Part shown: positions 49,093 to 58,435 of the stretch, piece after piece
How the letters are laid out: each line of letters starts with the position of its first letter
How positions within the stretch are numbered: the stretch's first letter is position 1
DNA from: Actinomycetes bacterium
GTDB lineage: Bacteria; Actinomycetota; Acidimicrobiia; Acidimicrobiales; Palsa-688
Assembly: GCA_021838445.1 (NCBI GenBank)
Contig: JAKCDU010000014.1
Span: 20,638-83,045, forward strand
DNA: 62,408 nucleotides
Reading direction: 5' to 3'
Program-made: the position numbers and the translations under genes
Notes under the pieces: generated by a model
What the model saw: only the letters and a program-made list of their open reading frames with translations
The model's database searches: none
Told to the model about the DNA's origin: nothing

Positions 49093-49171
49093 CACCGACA
49101 CTCGGGGTCCGTCTGTTCGTTTGTGAAGCGGTGCGCTCGCGAAAGCTCGAACGACCGATCTGGTGCGCGCA

Positions 49172-50875
49172 TCAGCCGCCGCCGAGTTGGATGGCTTTGA
49201 CCAGCAGGAGGACGGCACTGAGGACGAGATAGGCGCGCAGGGAGAGGATTCCTACCCGCAACCCGGGGGACCATTTCACGGGCTTGAGTAGAGTGAGGGG
49301 TTTCATTCGCCACGACATCTTCTCGGCGTGACTCATCGTTACGGTGGGGCGACGCGCTTGGACATTGTGGCGGCCCAATACTCTGAGGATGACAGCGATG
49401 ATGGCGCCGGCGGCGGCGAGGGCGATCGCTAGATAGATGAAGACGGCGGTGACGTTGATATTGGGGAACAGGGTCGTTGCCATCAGGGTGCCGGAAAGGA
49501 CGAGAAGGATGCCGATGATGACCGAGGCGACGATGTTGAGCCATGCTGGGTTGACCCACGGGCCTAGCACTTCGGGGTCGTTGCACAGCAGCAGCAGGAA
49601 TACCGCGGCGGAGGGGAGGAGGAGCCCGGCGAGAGCCTGGACGCTCGTGGTGATCAGGCCGAGGGGGGCGCCCGGTATGAGGACTATGCCGGCAGCCACG
49701 CCGACCATGGCCGTATAGCTGAGATAGAACTGCTTGGCCTCGGAAAAGCGGCGATGAAGGGAGTGGCGGATGCCGAACACGTCGCCGAAGGCGTAGCTGG
49801 TCGAAAGCGTCACGGCCGCCGCGCCGATGATGCTGGCGTCGAAGAGGAGGATGGCGAACAGCGCCCCCAAGCCGTGGCCGCGATGGGCTAGGAGGTGGGC
49901 GACACCGGCCGCGTCGGTGAAGTTTCCGAACGCTTTGGTACCTCTCGCGGCGTAATCGCCGGCAATCATTATGCACGCCGCACCGACCACGACGACGATC
50001 GACCCCACCACGGTGTCGGCCCGCTCGTAGCTGATGAAGCGGGGGGTGATGCGTTTGTCGACGATGTTGGATTGTTGGAAGAACAGCTGCCAAGGGGCCA
50101 CCGTGGTGCCGACGATGGCGATTATCAGCAGTACCGCCGCCGATGACGCTCCACCGTGGATGCCGGGAACGACGAAGTTCTGGGCGATGGTCCCCCACTT
50201 CGGGTGCGACAAGAACAGGAGAGGTATCTGCACGAGACTGAAAGCGATGAAGACGAACATGGCCCGCTCCCATTTGCGGAAACTCCCCGAAGCCATGATG
50301 GCGACGAGCGCGACGGCCGCGATCGGGACGGCAATGTAGCGGGATATGCCGGCGTAGGAAGCGGCCAGGGAGATGCCGATGAACTCGGTGACGATGGTGA
50401 GGAAGTTGAGGACGAAGAGGTCTCCGACGCTGAACCATCCCCACCCCCTCCCGAAGCGTTCGTTTATGAGTCGGGCGTGGCCGACACCGGCGACGGCGCC
50501 CAAACGAACGACCATCTCCTGGTTGACGATCAAGACCGGGATGAGGAGGACGAGGGTCCACAGCAGGCTGGTGTGGTAGTTCTGCCCGGCCTGGGCGTAG
50601 GTGGATACGCCGCCGGCGTCGTTGTCGCCAACCATGACGATCAGGCCGGGGCCCATGATGGCAGCGAAAGTGAGGAGTCGGCGGCTCCAGCCGCGACGTT
50701 CATCGCCGTCGCCAATCGGGATCCGACCGAGAGCACCCTCTATGTCACCCAAGTGGGCCTCGTCGAGCACCGCCGACCCGGGAGATCGGAGGTGTCGGAT
50801 GGCGCCGTCGTCGGGGCGTGTGGAGATGGCCGCCTCGGGCCCTTCGGGTCCCGTGGCGGCTGAGCTGTCCGTCAT
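49172..50875 (-). CDS. NRAMP-related divalent metal transporter
   Basis: A 567-residue protein with about 11 spans and a ~65-residue cytoplasmic N-terminus. TM1 reads IMGPGLIVMVGDNDAGGVSTYAQAG and TM6 reads IVGTTVAPWQLFFQQSNIVDK. Canonical NRAMP has DPGN and a Met (AxxMPH) there; both are changed, as in the NRAMP-related group, some of which carry Mg rather than Mn/Fe. It is 3 bases after a PRC/MgtE-N/CBS gene on the same strand, a pairing that suggests gating by that soluble partner. Confidence 0.88.
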   Translation of the reverse strand: MTDSSAATGPEGPEAAISTRPDDGAIRHLRSPGSAVLDEAHLGDIEGALGRIPIGDGDERRGWSRRLLTFAAIMGPGLIVMVGDNDAGGVSTYAQAGQNYHTSLLWTLVLLIPVLIVNQEMVVRLGAVAGVGHARLINERFGRGWGWFSVGDLFVLNFLTIVTEFIGISLAASYAGISRYIAVPIAAVALVAIMASGSFRKWERAMFVFIAFSLVQIPLLFLSHPKWGTIAQNFVVPGIHGGASSAAVLLIIAIVGTTVAPWQLFFQQSNIVDKRITPRFISYERADTVVGSIVVVVGAACIMIAGDYAARGTKAFGNFTDAAGVAHLLAHRGHGLGALFAILLFDASIIGAAAVTLSTSYAFGDVFGIRHSLHRRFSEAKQFYLSYTAMVGVAAGIVLIPGAPLGLITTSVQALAGLLLPSAAVFLLLLCNDPEVLGPWVNPAWLNIVASVIIGILLVLSGTLMATTLFPNINVTAVFIYLAIALAAAGAIIAVILRVLGRHNVQARRPTVTMSHAEKMSWRMKPLTLLKPVKWSPGLRVGILSLRAYLVLSAVLLLVKAIQLGGG

Positions 50876-50878
50876 CGG

Positions 50879-52168
50879 TTACCTCTCCGGGGCTGAGATG
50901 ATTGTCAGGTCCTCGTCCGGCGCCTGTTGGTCTTCGGCCTGTTCAGGCCGGGCCGGAGGTTCTCGCCTCCGCCAATCCTCTGGGATCGTGGCCTCGAGCA
51001 CGTCGTCGACGGTGACCACGCCAAGCAGATGATTGCGAGCGTCGACCACGGGAACAGTCATCAGGTTGTAGTCGGCCATCAGCAAGGTCACATCGACCAC
51101 ATCGGTACCTGCCGCCACTCTCACGGGGTCCGCGTCGATGACGTCGATCAGGCAGGCTTCGGGGTCGGCTTGGAGTAACCCGATCACTGTCACAGTGCCG
51201 ATCAACCGGCCGGCCGGGTCGACCGCGTGCATGGTCATCAGGGCTTCTGGCTGCACGTTCTCGGCCAAGCGTATCCGCCGTAACGCTTCGCCGACGGTGG
51301 CGTTGCCGGGCGCGGCCAAGAAGTCCACGCCCATGATTCCCCCGGCGCTGGTGGCGTTGAAGCCGAGCAGAGTCAACACCTTCGTGCGGGCACCCAGTGG
51401 GAGAAGGTCCAATACCTTCTGCCGGCGGGACTGGGGCAAGTCGGCGAGAGCGTCGGCGGCGTCATCGGCACGCATATGGGCGATCACATCGGCCACCTCT
51501 GCGTCGGTCTTGTCTCCTAGGAGCCGGTTGGCGGTGTCGGGGTCCAACTCTTCGAACACGTCTGCTTCGAGCTCGGGGTCCGCGTGTACAGCGTCGAGGA
51601 TCTCCTCCCCCTCCGTTCGGGACGCGTCCTCCAGCAGGTCGGCAATCTGGGCCGGCTTCAGACGGCCGAGGCGGCCGAACCCGGCGCGAATCCGAACGCT
51701 CTGGGCGTGGCCGATCAGCGGCTCGAACGCCTTCCAGTCCTGGCACGGATGCCCCGAACTTCTTCTGACCAAACCGAGAAGGCGGGCGGGCCGACGGGTG
51801 TCCAGGCACGACACCACCCACCCCTCCCCGGCCGAGCGCAGTTCGACGTCCCACGCCCGGACCAGCTCGGCATCGGCCACGTCTATCAACCGGTGCCCGA
51901 GTATGTCCTCGCGCAGTAGGACCTCGCCGTCGCGCCGCTCGAAGCTACGCAGATCCACCTTGGCCTTGGCCAGCGCGACCCGCTGCTCTGACAGCTCTGC
52001 CACTCGACCGATCGGCACGAACACCCGTCGACGTCCGACCTTGGCGACCAAGCCCCTGACGATCGGATAATCGCCCCCGTTGAGCCGGACGATGACATCG
52101 TCGACTTTGCCGATCCCCTCACCGGAGGGGGAGAGCAACTGGCGAGCCAACAGCGCAGACAAGTGCAC
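50879..52168 (-). CDS. PRC-barrel, MgtE N-domain and CBS-pair protein without a membrane domain
   Basis: A 429-residue soluble protein. The N-terminal ~100 residues look like a PRC barrel (GIGKVDDVIVRLNGGDYPIV, then VFVPIGRV). A second PRC-like part is near 115-145. From ~165 to 270 is an MgtE N-superfamily helical domain (LKPAQIADLLEDAS, DPDTANRLLGD, RADDAADALADLPQ). Then two CBS domains end at ~400 (DVTLLMADYNLMTVPVVDARNHLLGVVTVDDVL). The MgtE channel is absent; the adjacent NRAMP-related transporter may take its place. GTG start. Confidence 0.88.
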   Translation of the reverse strand: MHLSALLARQLLSPSGEGIGKVDDVIVRLNGGDYPIVRGLVAKVGRRRVFVPIGRVAELSEQRVALAKAKVDLRSFERRDGEVLLREDILGHRLIDVADAELVRAWDVELRSAGEGWVVSCLDTRRPARLLGLVRRSSGHPCQDWKAFEPLIGHAQSVRIRAGFGRLGRLKPAQIADLLEDASRTEGEEILDAVHADPELEADVFEELDPDTANRLLGDKTDAEVADVIAHMRADDAADALADLPQSRRQKVLDLLPLGARTKVLTLLGFNATSAGGIMGVDFLAAPGNATVGEALRRIRLAENVQPEALMTMHAVDPAGRLIGTVTVIGLLQADPEACLIDVIDADPVRVAAGTDVVDVTLLMADYNLMTVPVVDARNHLLGVVTVDDVLEATIPEDWRRREPPARPEQAEDQQAPDEDLTIISAPER

Positions 52169-52356
52169 GCGACGAGCCTACACGTGTCACGTCAGGGCCC
52201 ATCCAGCTCTGATCGTGGATGCCAGAAACGGCGTCCACACATGATTCCGACGACGGAAGGGCGACACGGTCGGTGCTGCGGTACCCGCCGAGGTCTCCAC
52301 CTTCGGCGTCGGTACGGCCGGTGCATCGCAGCCAACCTCGACGATCGGGTCGTGGT

Positions 52357-53463
52357 TCACGACCCGATGAGGGACTTCAGTTCCTCGCTGCGCCGCTCGA
52401 CGCTCCCTGCCATCTCCTGAAGCGATGAGGCTATCTCGTTCAGGCGACGGGAGGTCTCGGCGACCACGTTGATGTTCCGGGATATGTCGCTGGCGGTGGC
52501 CGACTGCTGCTCCACCGCGGCGGCTATACCGGTCTGCAGGTCGTTGATCTCCTGCACCACCTCCCCCATGTCCTGCAGCGAGCTCCCGGCGGCCGCCGCA
52601 TCGGACTGTATGGCGTCCACCTTGGAGCGGATCTCCCCGGTCGCGTTGGAGACCTGCTGGGCCAGCGACTTCACCTCCGAGGCCACGACCGCGAAGCCCC
52701 GCCCGGACTCACCGGCGCGGGCGGCCTCGATGGTGGCGTTCAGCGCGAGGAGATTGGTCTGGCTGGCAACGCTCTCGATGAAGCGCACCAGCCCGGCGAT
52801 CTCGGCGGTACTGGAGCTCAGCGCAGCCATAGAGGCGTTCACGTCGAGCGAGGCCAGGAGCCCCCGACTGGTGGCGGCGGCCGCTTGACCGACCCGCTGG
52901 GCTATCTCGGAGATGCTGGCGGACATCTCCTCTGAGGCCGACGCCACGAGGTCGGCCTGCGACGACGACTGCGACGACGCGGCGGCGACCTCCACGGCGG
53001 CCTCCGACGTCGTGGACGCAATGGCGACCAGGTCGCGGGTTGCGGCGTGGGCCTGCTTTTCCTTCTCGGCCGCGCTCTCCCACACTACGCAGTAGCCCAC
53101 CACGTCACCCGCCTCACTCACGACGACATCGATGGTGGCCCTCATCACCGCCTCACCGAAGCGGAGGTCGACTTGGTGGGGGAACGCCGAGCGGTCGTTG
53201 AGGACCCGCTGCACCTTCGTGGGATCGCGATGCACCCGGTGTATCGATCCACCCAGCAACTCCCTGCTGCCGATCTGGAACATCCGGCGGATCTCGGGGT
53301 CGAGGGTCTTGAAGGTCTCCCTGGCCGCCCGGTTGATGAACACGAGCCTGAGGTCCAGGTCCGCGGCCATGACGTTCACCGGCAGGCTGTCAGCCAGCCG
53401 AGCCATATCGAGAACCGGCTGGGTCGACGCGGGGCGGCCACTCGCCAAGAGGCGGAAGGTCAT
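52357..53463 (-). CDS. PAS-containing soluble methyl-accepting chemotaxis protein
   Basis: A 368-residue cytosolic receptor without membrane spans. A PAS domain at about 25-135 ([21 protein letters not shown], then [19 protein letters not shown]) is followed by a methylation/signalling helix with the hairpin tip [45 protein letters not shown] at 53463 is chosen since GAAGGAG is 9 bases upstream. PAS may bind heme, flavin or another ligand. It is the last gene of the chemotaxis array. Confidence 0.92.
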   Translation of the reverse strand: MTFRLLASGRPASTQPVLDMARLADSLPVNVMAADLDLRLVFINRAARETFKTLDPEIRRMFQIGSRELLGGSIHRVHRDPTKVQRVLNDRSAFPHQVDLRFGEAVMRATIDVVVSEAGDVVGYCVVWESAAEKEKQAHAATRDLVAIASTTSEAAVEVAAASSQSSSQADLVASASEEMSASISEIAQRVGQAAAATSRGLLASLDVNASMAALSSSTAEIAGLVRFIESVASQTNLLALNATIEAARAGESGRGFAVVASEVKSLAQQVSNATGEIRSKVDAIQSDAAAAGSSLQDMGEVVQEINDLQTGIAAAVEQQSATASDISRNINVVAETSRRLNEIASSLQEMAGSVERRSEELKSLIGS

Positions 53464-53482
53464 CTGTCTCATCTCCTTCGTA

Positions 53483-55093
53483 CTAATAGTTGAAGTGTCC
53501 GACGAGCTCGCGCAGTCCGACCGCCATCTGGGCCAGCTCCTCGGCCGCCCGGTTGGAGCTGCTGGCCCCCGTGGTGGTCTCGGCCGCAGCCGTGGCGACC
53601 CCGCTGATGTTGGACGCAATCTCCGTGGAGCCCATCGCCGCTTCGGTGACGTTGCGCCCGATCTCTGCGGCCGTGGCCGTCTGCTGCTGCACGGCGGCGG
53701 CAATCGTCGCCTGCTCGGCGCTGATCCTCTCGATGATGCTGCTCACCGCCACGATGGCGTCCACCGCGGCGCGGGCCTCTCCCTGTATGGCCTGGATGCG
53801 TTGGGAGATGTCCTCAGTGGCCCGGGAGGTCTCCTTGGCCAGATCCTTCACCTCCGAGGCCACCACCGCGAAACCTTTGCCGGACTCCCCGGCCCGGGCC
53901 GCCTCGATCGTGGCGTTCAGCGCCAGAAGATTGGTCTGCTCGGCGATGGCTTTGATGGTGGCGACCACCTCTCCGATCTCCGCCGAGGAGGTACTCAAGC
54001 GCGACACGGTGTCGGTGATCGAATGGGCCATCCCCACCCCCTCGGAGGCCACATCAGAAGCGCGCTGGGCCGAGCGGGCGATCTCCTGGATACCAGCCGC
54101 CATCTCCTCGGCCCCCGCTGCCACGGTCTGGATGTTGGCCGACACCTGCTCGGCGGCCGCCGACACGGTTACGGCCCGGTTCGAGGTGTCCCCCGCCGAG
54201 CCCGACATCTGCCGGGACACCGCTGACAGGCCCTCCGATGCCGACCGCAACGACGCCGAGTTGTCGGCGATGGCCCCCATCGCCCGACGGAGGTTTCCGA
54301 CCAGACCGTTGAGGGCCCGACCCAAGGTGCCGATCTCGTCCTCGGATCCGATCTCGAGGGCTTTGGTCAGATCGCCGCCGGCCACGGTCTGCATCACCGT
54401 GACGGCCTCGGCCAAGGGTCGGGTGATGGACCTGCTCGTCCACCACATCCCGGCGGTGATGACAGCCAGGCAGATGATGGACAGGATCAGCACCAGTGTC
54501 GTCTCCGAGCTGGCGCTCGCCTTGACGCTGTTCAGGGATGCACCCGTATACCGGCCTTCGAGACCGACCAGGGACTCGAACTGGTTGACCAGGTCATTGG
54601 ACACCTTGGCGTTGTCCACCGTGGCGTAGAGCTCCGCGGTCAGGGGGTGGCCCTGGCTCACGGCTTGGAAGGCCTGCAGGGTGAACTGGTCGTACTGCGC
54701 CAGTGAGGCGTCGATGCCGGAGACGAGCGTCCGCTCCGCGGGATCGAGCGGACGCGCCGAGATAGCGGCCAGGGACACGTGGGCAGTGTTGAAGCTGTCC
54801 TGCGCCGACTGCTTGGTGGTCTGTTCCAGCTGCGTCAGGGCCAGGTTGCTCTGTGAGGCTATACCCACATACATGTTCAACCCGGAATCACCGCTCAGCC
54901 ACTGCTGGTAGGCCTTGGATGCCAGGCTCAGCACCTGATTGACCGAGTCCGACCGGCTGGCGTTGGATGCGGCGCCCTGAAAGCCGAGCAGGACGGTCAC
55001 CGCGGACAGCACGAACAGGGTGCAGACGAGTGCTCCCATGACGACCAGGCGGGTCTTGATTCGTATGTTCTTCAGCCGGGCTGAGTATCTCAC
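53483..55093 (-). CDS. Transmembrane methyl-accepting chemotaxis protein with HAMP
   Basis: A 536-residue MCP. TM1 at ~17-39 ([23 protein letters not shown]), a four-helix-bundle sensor of ~160 residues, TM2 at ~200-220, a HAMP linker ([21 protein letters not shown]), and the signalling tip [45 protein letters not shown] start with GAGAGGAG 7 bases before it. Ligand unknown. It lies between cheX and the PAS-MCP and is probably co-transcribed with them. Confidence 0.93.
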   Translation of the reverse strand: MRYSARLKNIRIKTRLVVMGALVCTLFVLSAVTVLLGFQGAASNASRSDSVNQVLSLASKAYQQWLSGDSGLNMYVGIASQSNLALTQLEQTTKQSAQDSFNTAHVSLAAISARPLDPAERTLVSGIDASLAQYDQFTLQAFQAVSQGHPLTAELYATVDNAKVSNDLVNQFESLVGLEGRYTGASLNSVKASASSETTLVLILSIICLAVITAGMWWTSRSITRPLAEAVTVMQTVAGGDLTKALEIGSEDEIGTLGRALNGLVGNLRRAMGAIADNSASLRSASEGLSAVSRQMSGSAGDTSNRAVTVSAAAEQVSANIQTVAAGAEEMAAGIQEIARSAQRASDVASEGVGMAHSITDTVSRLSTSSAEIGEVVATIKAIAEQTNLLALNATIEAARAGESGKGFAVVASEVKDLAKETSRATEDISQRIQAIQGEARAAVDAIVAVSSIIERISAEQATIAAAVQQQTATAAEIGRNVTEAAMGSTEIASNISGVATAAAETTTGASSSNRAAEELAQMAVGLRELVGHFNY

Positions 55094-55123
55094 CGGGTCT
55101 CCTCTCTGTTCGACCTGCCCGGT

Positions 55124-55567
55124 TCAGTGAGGATCGTCGGTCCAGACCCTCACCACGACGGGCTCGTCGACCCACGAGAAGCGAACCTCCAGAACGAGAG
55201 CCAGGCGGCCGGGGTGGTCCGTCCAGCTGCCGTCGTGCAACTGCGGCACCGACAGTGTCGAGGGCCCGGGGACCAGGCTCTTGATGTTGCCGCTGACCAC
55301 GTTGGCGAGCTCACCGACGGCGTCGGAGATGTCGGCTTCGGTGATCTCGTCATCGGGCAGGCCGAAGATGGCTCCTGTCGCTATTCGTGCCGCATCGCGG
55401 CTGCACGAAAGGCCGACCGTGCCGTTCCATTCGCCGGCGATGTCAACCGCAGCCTGGATGTCGCCGGCGGGCGCATCCCCGGGCATGAGGGGGGCATGTT
55501 CGGAGAGCATCGCGGACCAGATCTCCTGGGTCAGATCCGCGATGTTCTCACTGGTCAGGATGGTCAT
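55124..55567 (-). CDS. cheX: CheX-type chemotaxis phosphatase
   Basis: A 147-residue protein. The CheC/CheX phosphatase motif ExxN is seen as E86-L-A-N89 in DAVGELANVVSGNIKSL, and the IAGEWNGTVGLSCS strand precedes it. In CheX these residues dephosphorylate CheY-P. Its start overlaps the cheY stop by 4 bases (ATGA), so it is paired with CheY directly, as a Y-specific phosphatase would be. Confidence 0.88.
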   Translation of the reverse strand: MTILTSENIADLTQEIWSAMLSEHAPLMPGDAPAGDIQAAVDIAGEWNGTVGLSCSRDAARIATGAIFGLPDDEITEADISDAVGELANVVSGNIKSLVPGPSTLSVPQLHDGSWTDHPGRLALVLEVRFSWVDEPVVVRVWTDDPH

Positions 55568-55971
55568 GAGTGCACCTGTTCGGAAGACGCTTCGTCGAGG
55601 TTGCCGACGAAGCCAAGGATGGCCAACTTGTCGATCAGAGCCTCTTCGTCGAAGGGCTTGATGAGGTACTCGTGTGCTCCAGCCGCCAATGCCCGCACGA
55701 TCTGGCCGTGCTCGTTCTCCGTGGTGACCATCATGATGGTCATCGACCGGAACTCGCCTTCCTTGCGCACGGATATGACGAAATCGAGGCCGTTCATCAC
55801 CGGCATGTTCCAGTCGACGAGCGCCAGATCGGGCACGGGACCGGCCTTGACCCGGTCGAGTGCCTCTTGGCCGTCGGCGGCCTCGTCGATATCGAATATA
55901 CCGATTTTCCGGAGGATTCGGGCGACGATTGAGCGCATAGCTCGCGAATCGTCGACTAGCAATACGCGCAT
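55564..55971 (-). CDS. cheY: CheY-type response regulator
   Basis: A 135-residue REC domain alone. Acidic pocket VDDS at 7-8, phosphoacceptor Asp53 in LVDWNMP, Thr in MMVTTEN, Lys105 in YLIKPF. It carries the signal from CheA to the motor or other output. It overlaps cheX and lies 6 bases after the cheR stop. The output device is not in the window. Confidence 0.93.
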   Translation of the reverse strand: MRVLLVDDSRAMRSIVARILRKIGIFDIDEAADGQEALDRVKAGPVPDLALVDWNMPVMNGLDFVISVRKEGEFRSMTIMMVTTENEHGQIVRALAAGAHEYLIKPFDEEALIDKLAILGFVGNLDEASSEQVHS

Positions 55972-55977
55972 TCGTGG

Positions 55978-56805
55978 TTACCTTTCTTTCACCCGATAGA
56001 AGACGGCGCCTTCGGCCGACACCGTCTCGAACTCGCCGCTCAGTCCCGAGGTGGTCTCCGCCGTCCCGAGGAGCAGATACCCGCCCGGTGACAGCCGGCG
56101 CCGGGCCTCCTGCAGGATCCGCTGCTTGGTCCCCACATCGAAGTAGATGAGGACGTTCCGCAGGAGTATCACGTCGAAGACTGGGAGCGACGGCCAGGGG
56201 GTGGACGCCAGGTTCATCTGCTGGAAGCGCACCTTGGAGCGGATGGTGTCGGTGAGCCGGTAGGAGCTCCCGCTCTGGCTGAAGTACCGGATGAGCATCG
56301 CCGCGGGGAGACCCCTGTTCATCTCCATCGACGAGTAGACCCCGCTGGTGGCCTTGTCGACCATCTCGCGGCTCAGGTCGGTCCCGAGCAACGAGACCCT
56401 CCAGTCCCGCATCTGCGGGAAGCTCTCCTCGAGCAGGATGGCCACGCTGTAGAGCTCCTGGCCCGACGAGCTGGCCGCGCTCCAGATCGAGAGCTGCCGC
56501 GCCGACGCCTTACGGCTGATCAGGTCGGGCAGCACATGACTGCGCAGCGCGTCGAACGGGCGCTTGTCACGAAACCACAGGGTCTCGTTGATCGTCATGG
56601 CCTCGACGACCTGCTCTTCGAGCTTCACGTCGTGCGAACGCCTGACGTGGGCCACGAATTCGCCGGTATCGGATATGCCGATGGCCCGAGCCAGTGGCAT
56701 CAGCCGGGACTCGGCCAGATAGGCCTTGGAGTCGCTCAGCACCATGGCCGAACGCTTGTAGACGAGCTCCTGGAGGAAGGTGAACTGGTCGTTGGCGACG
56801 GTCAC
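55978..56805 (-). CDS. cheR: Chemotaxis methyltransferase CheR
   Basis: A 275-residue SAM-dependent glutamate methyltransferase for MCPs. The N-terminal helical domain ends TINETLWFRDKRPFDALRSHVLP (the TINET motif), and then LSIWSAASSSGQELYSVAILL binds SAM. DVILLRNVLIYFD and LLLGTAETTSGL follow. The GTG start at 56805 overlaps the cheB stop (GTGA). Confidence 0.94.
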   Translation of the reverse strand: MTVANDQFTFLQELVYKRSAMVLSDSKAYLAESRLMPLARAIGISDTGEFVAHVRRSHDVKLEEQVVEAMTINETLWFRDKRPFDALRSHVLPDLISRKASARQLSIWSAASSSGQELYSVAILLEESFPQMRDWRVSLLGTDLSREMVDKATSGVYSSMEMNRGLPAAMLIRYFSQSGSSYRLTDTIRSKVRFQQMNLASTPWPSLPVFDVILLRNVLIYFDVGTKQRILQEARRRLSPGGYLLLGTAETTSGLSGEFETVSAEGAVFYRVKER

Positions 56806-57941
56806 TGACGTGCACGGCCTCTGGCCACTCGGGCTTCCATGGCCGTGGCCATCCCGGACAGAGGCAGGACCTCGGCAGCCAGCCCGGCGTTGACCACCGC
56901 TCCGGGCATGCCCCAAACGACGGAGCTGTCGGCGTCCTGGACCAGCACCGTCCCGCCGGCCTCCACTATGGCCTTGGCCCCGAGCATGCCGTCCTGGCCC
57001 ATACCGGTCAGGACCACGCCCAGCAGGTCGCCGCCCCAGGCCGCCACGGCGCTGCGGAACAGCACGTCAGCCGCCGGACGGCAGGAGTTCTCGGGGGGTT
57101 TGGAGTTCAACTCGATCACGATCTGGCCCCCCGACCGGCGTACCTCCATGTGCTCGCCTCCCCGGGCCACGTACAGGTGGCCCGCCTCGACGACGGTCCC
57201 GGGGGCGGCCTCGACGACATGAAGGGCACTGATACCGTCGAGGCGTTCGGCCAGATGGCGGGTGAAGGTGACCGGCATGTGCTGCACCAACAGCACCGGG
57301 ACCCGGAGATTCCCGCTCAGTGCGGGGACGATCTCGTTGAGCGCGTTGGGACCTCCCGTGGAGGAGGCCATGACCACCGCTGCGACCCTGCCGCTTCCCT
57401 GCTGTCGCTGGATGGCCTTCACCGTCGGGGTCACCACGGGACGGCTGGGGGCGGCCTTGGCGACGGCCCGTAGCCGTTCGGCCTTGAGTCGGGTTTGACT
57501 GATCGAACCCCAGGTGTGGACGATCGGCACCAGGTTGGCTTTGACCGACGCCAGTGCCCCGGCCAGGCTTCCGGCCATCGACGGCTTGGTGACGAAGTCC
57601 TTGGCTCCCTGGGCCATGGCATCGAAGGTGGCCGCAGCGCTCTTGTCGGAGACGGAACTGAACATGACCACGGGCAGCTGGGGCCAGCGCCGGTGCAGCT
57701 CGGCGAGGGTCTGACGTCCGTCTATCCCCGGCATCTCGACGTCGAGCACCACCACATGAGGCTTGAGCTCGTCGATCATGCCCAGCGCAGCCCGCCCGCT
57801 GGAGGCCGAGCCTACGTGGGCGATGCCCGGCTCGGACCGCAAGACATCGAGCATGATCCGGCGCACGACGGCCGAGTCGTCCACGAGGAGGACCCGCAGG
57901 CCGGCCTCGGTAACTGGTCGCTCCGTGGTCATGGTGGTCAC
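56802..57941 (-). CDS. cheB: Chemotaxis methylesterase/response regulator CheB
   Basis: A 379-residue protein. REC domain at ~15-130 (LLVDDSAVVRRIM, VVLDVEMPGIDG, DFVTKPS), a ~50-residue linker, and the methylesterase at ~185-365. Catalytic Ser is in ASSTGGPNAL, His in VQHMPVTFT, and Asp in GMGQDGMLGA. It removes methyl groups from MCPs (and may deamidate Gln). GTG start overlapping the cheW stop. Confidence 0.95.
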   Translation of the reverse strand: MTTMTTERPVTEAGLRVLLVDDSAVVRRIMLDVLRSEPGIAHVGSASSGRAALGMIDELKPHVVVLDVEMPGIDGRQTLAELHRRWPQLPVVMFSSVSDKSAAATFDAMAQGAKDFVTKPSMAGSLAGALASVKANLVPIVHTWGSISQTRLKAERLRAVAKAAPSRPVVTPTVKAIQRQQGSGRVAAVVMASSTGGPNALNEIVPALSGNLRVPVLLVQHMPVTFTRHLAERLDGISALHVVEAAPGTVVEAGHLYVARGGEHMEVRRSGGQIVIELNSKPPENSCRPAADVLFRSAVAAWGGDLLGVVLTGMGQDGMLGAKAIVEAGGTVLVQDADSSVVWGMPGAVVNAGLAAEVLPLSGMATAMEARVARGRARQ

Positions 57942-58435
57942 CGTGCCCGCCCCGACACCGCGTTCGGCACTTCGGAGAGCACCCGGTGGGTGTCCAGTAC
58001 GAGCAGCAGACGCCCGTCGAGCTTGTAGGCCCCGGTCACCACGTTGCGTACCCGTTCCGGTACCGCCGAGGGGATCGGCTCGTAGTCGCTCTCATTGGGC
58101 GACACGACGTCGCCGACCTCGTCGACGAGCAAGCTGGAAGCCTCGTCCTCGTCCCGAATCACGACGTGGGCCCGCAGGTCGCCCTCCATCGGCAGACCCA
58201 GCTGCTCGCGCAGATCGAGAGCCGTGATGATCTGGCCTCTCAGATTGACCAAGCCCTTCACCTGCGTGGGTGCCAACGGCACCTTGGTCATCATCTCGTG
58301 ACGTATCACCTCCTGGACGCTCAGGACGTCCACCCCGAGGGTGAGCTCGCCGAGCCGGAAGGTGCAGTACTGCATGTCGTCGGGCGACGGGGCCTGGCTA
58401 GCGGTGGGGGTGGGGGTATCAGACGGCACTTGCAC
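57938..58435 (-). CDS. cheW: CheW coupling protein
   Basis: A 165-residue protein with the CheW fold: YCTFRLGELTLGVDVLSVQEVI, VPLAPTQVKGLVNLRGQIITALDLREQLGL and LLVDEVGDVVSP. It links MCPs to CheA. A Thr/Pro-rich N-terminal ~20 residues precede it. The GTG start lies inside the last codons of cheA, an overlap of 17 bases. Confidence 0.94.
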   Translation of the reverse strand: MQVPSDTPTPTASQAPSPDDMQYCTFRLGELTLGVDVLSVQEVIRHEMMTKVPLAPTQVKGLVNLRGQIITALDLREQLGLPMEGDLRAHVVIRDEDEASSLLVDEVGDVVSPNESDYEPIPSAVPERVRNVVTGAYKLDGRLLLVLDTHRVLSEVPNAVSGRAR

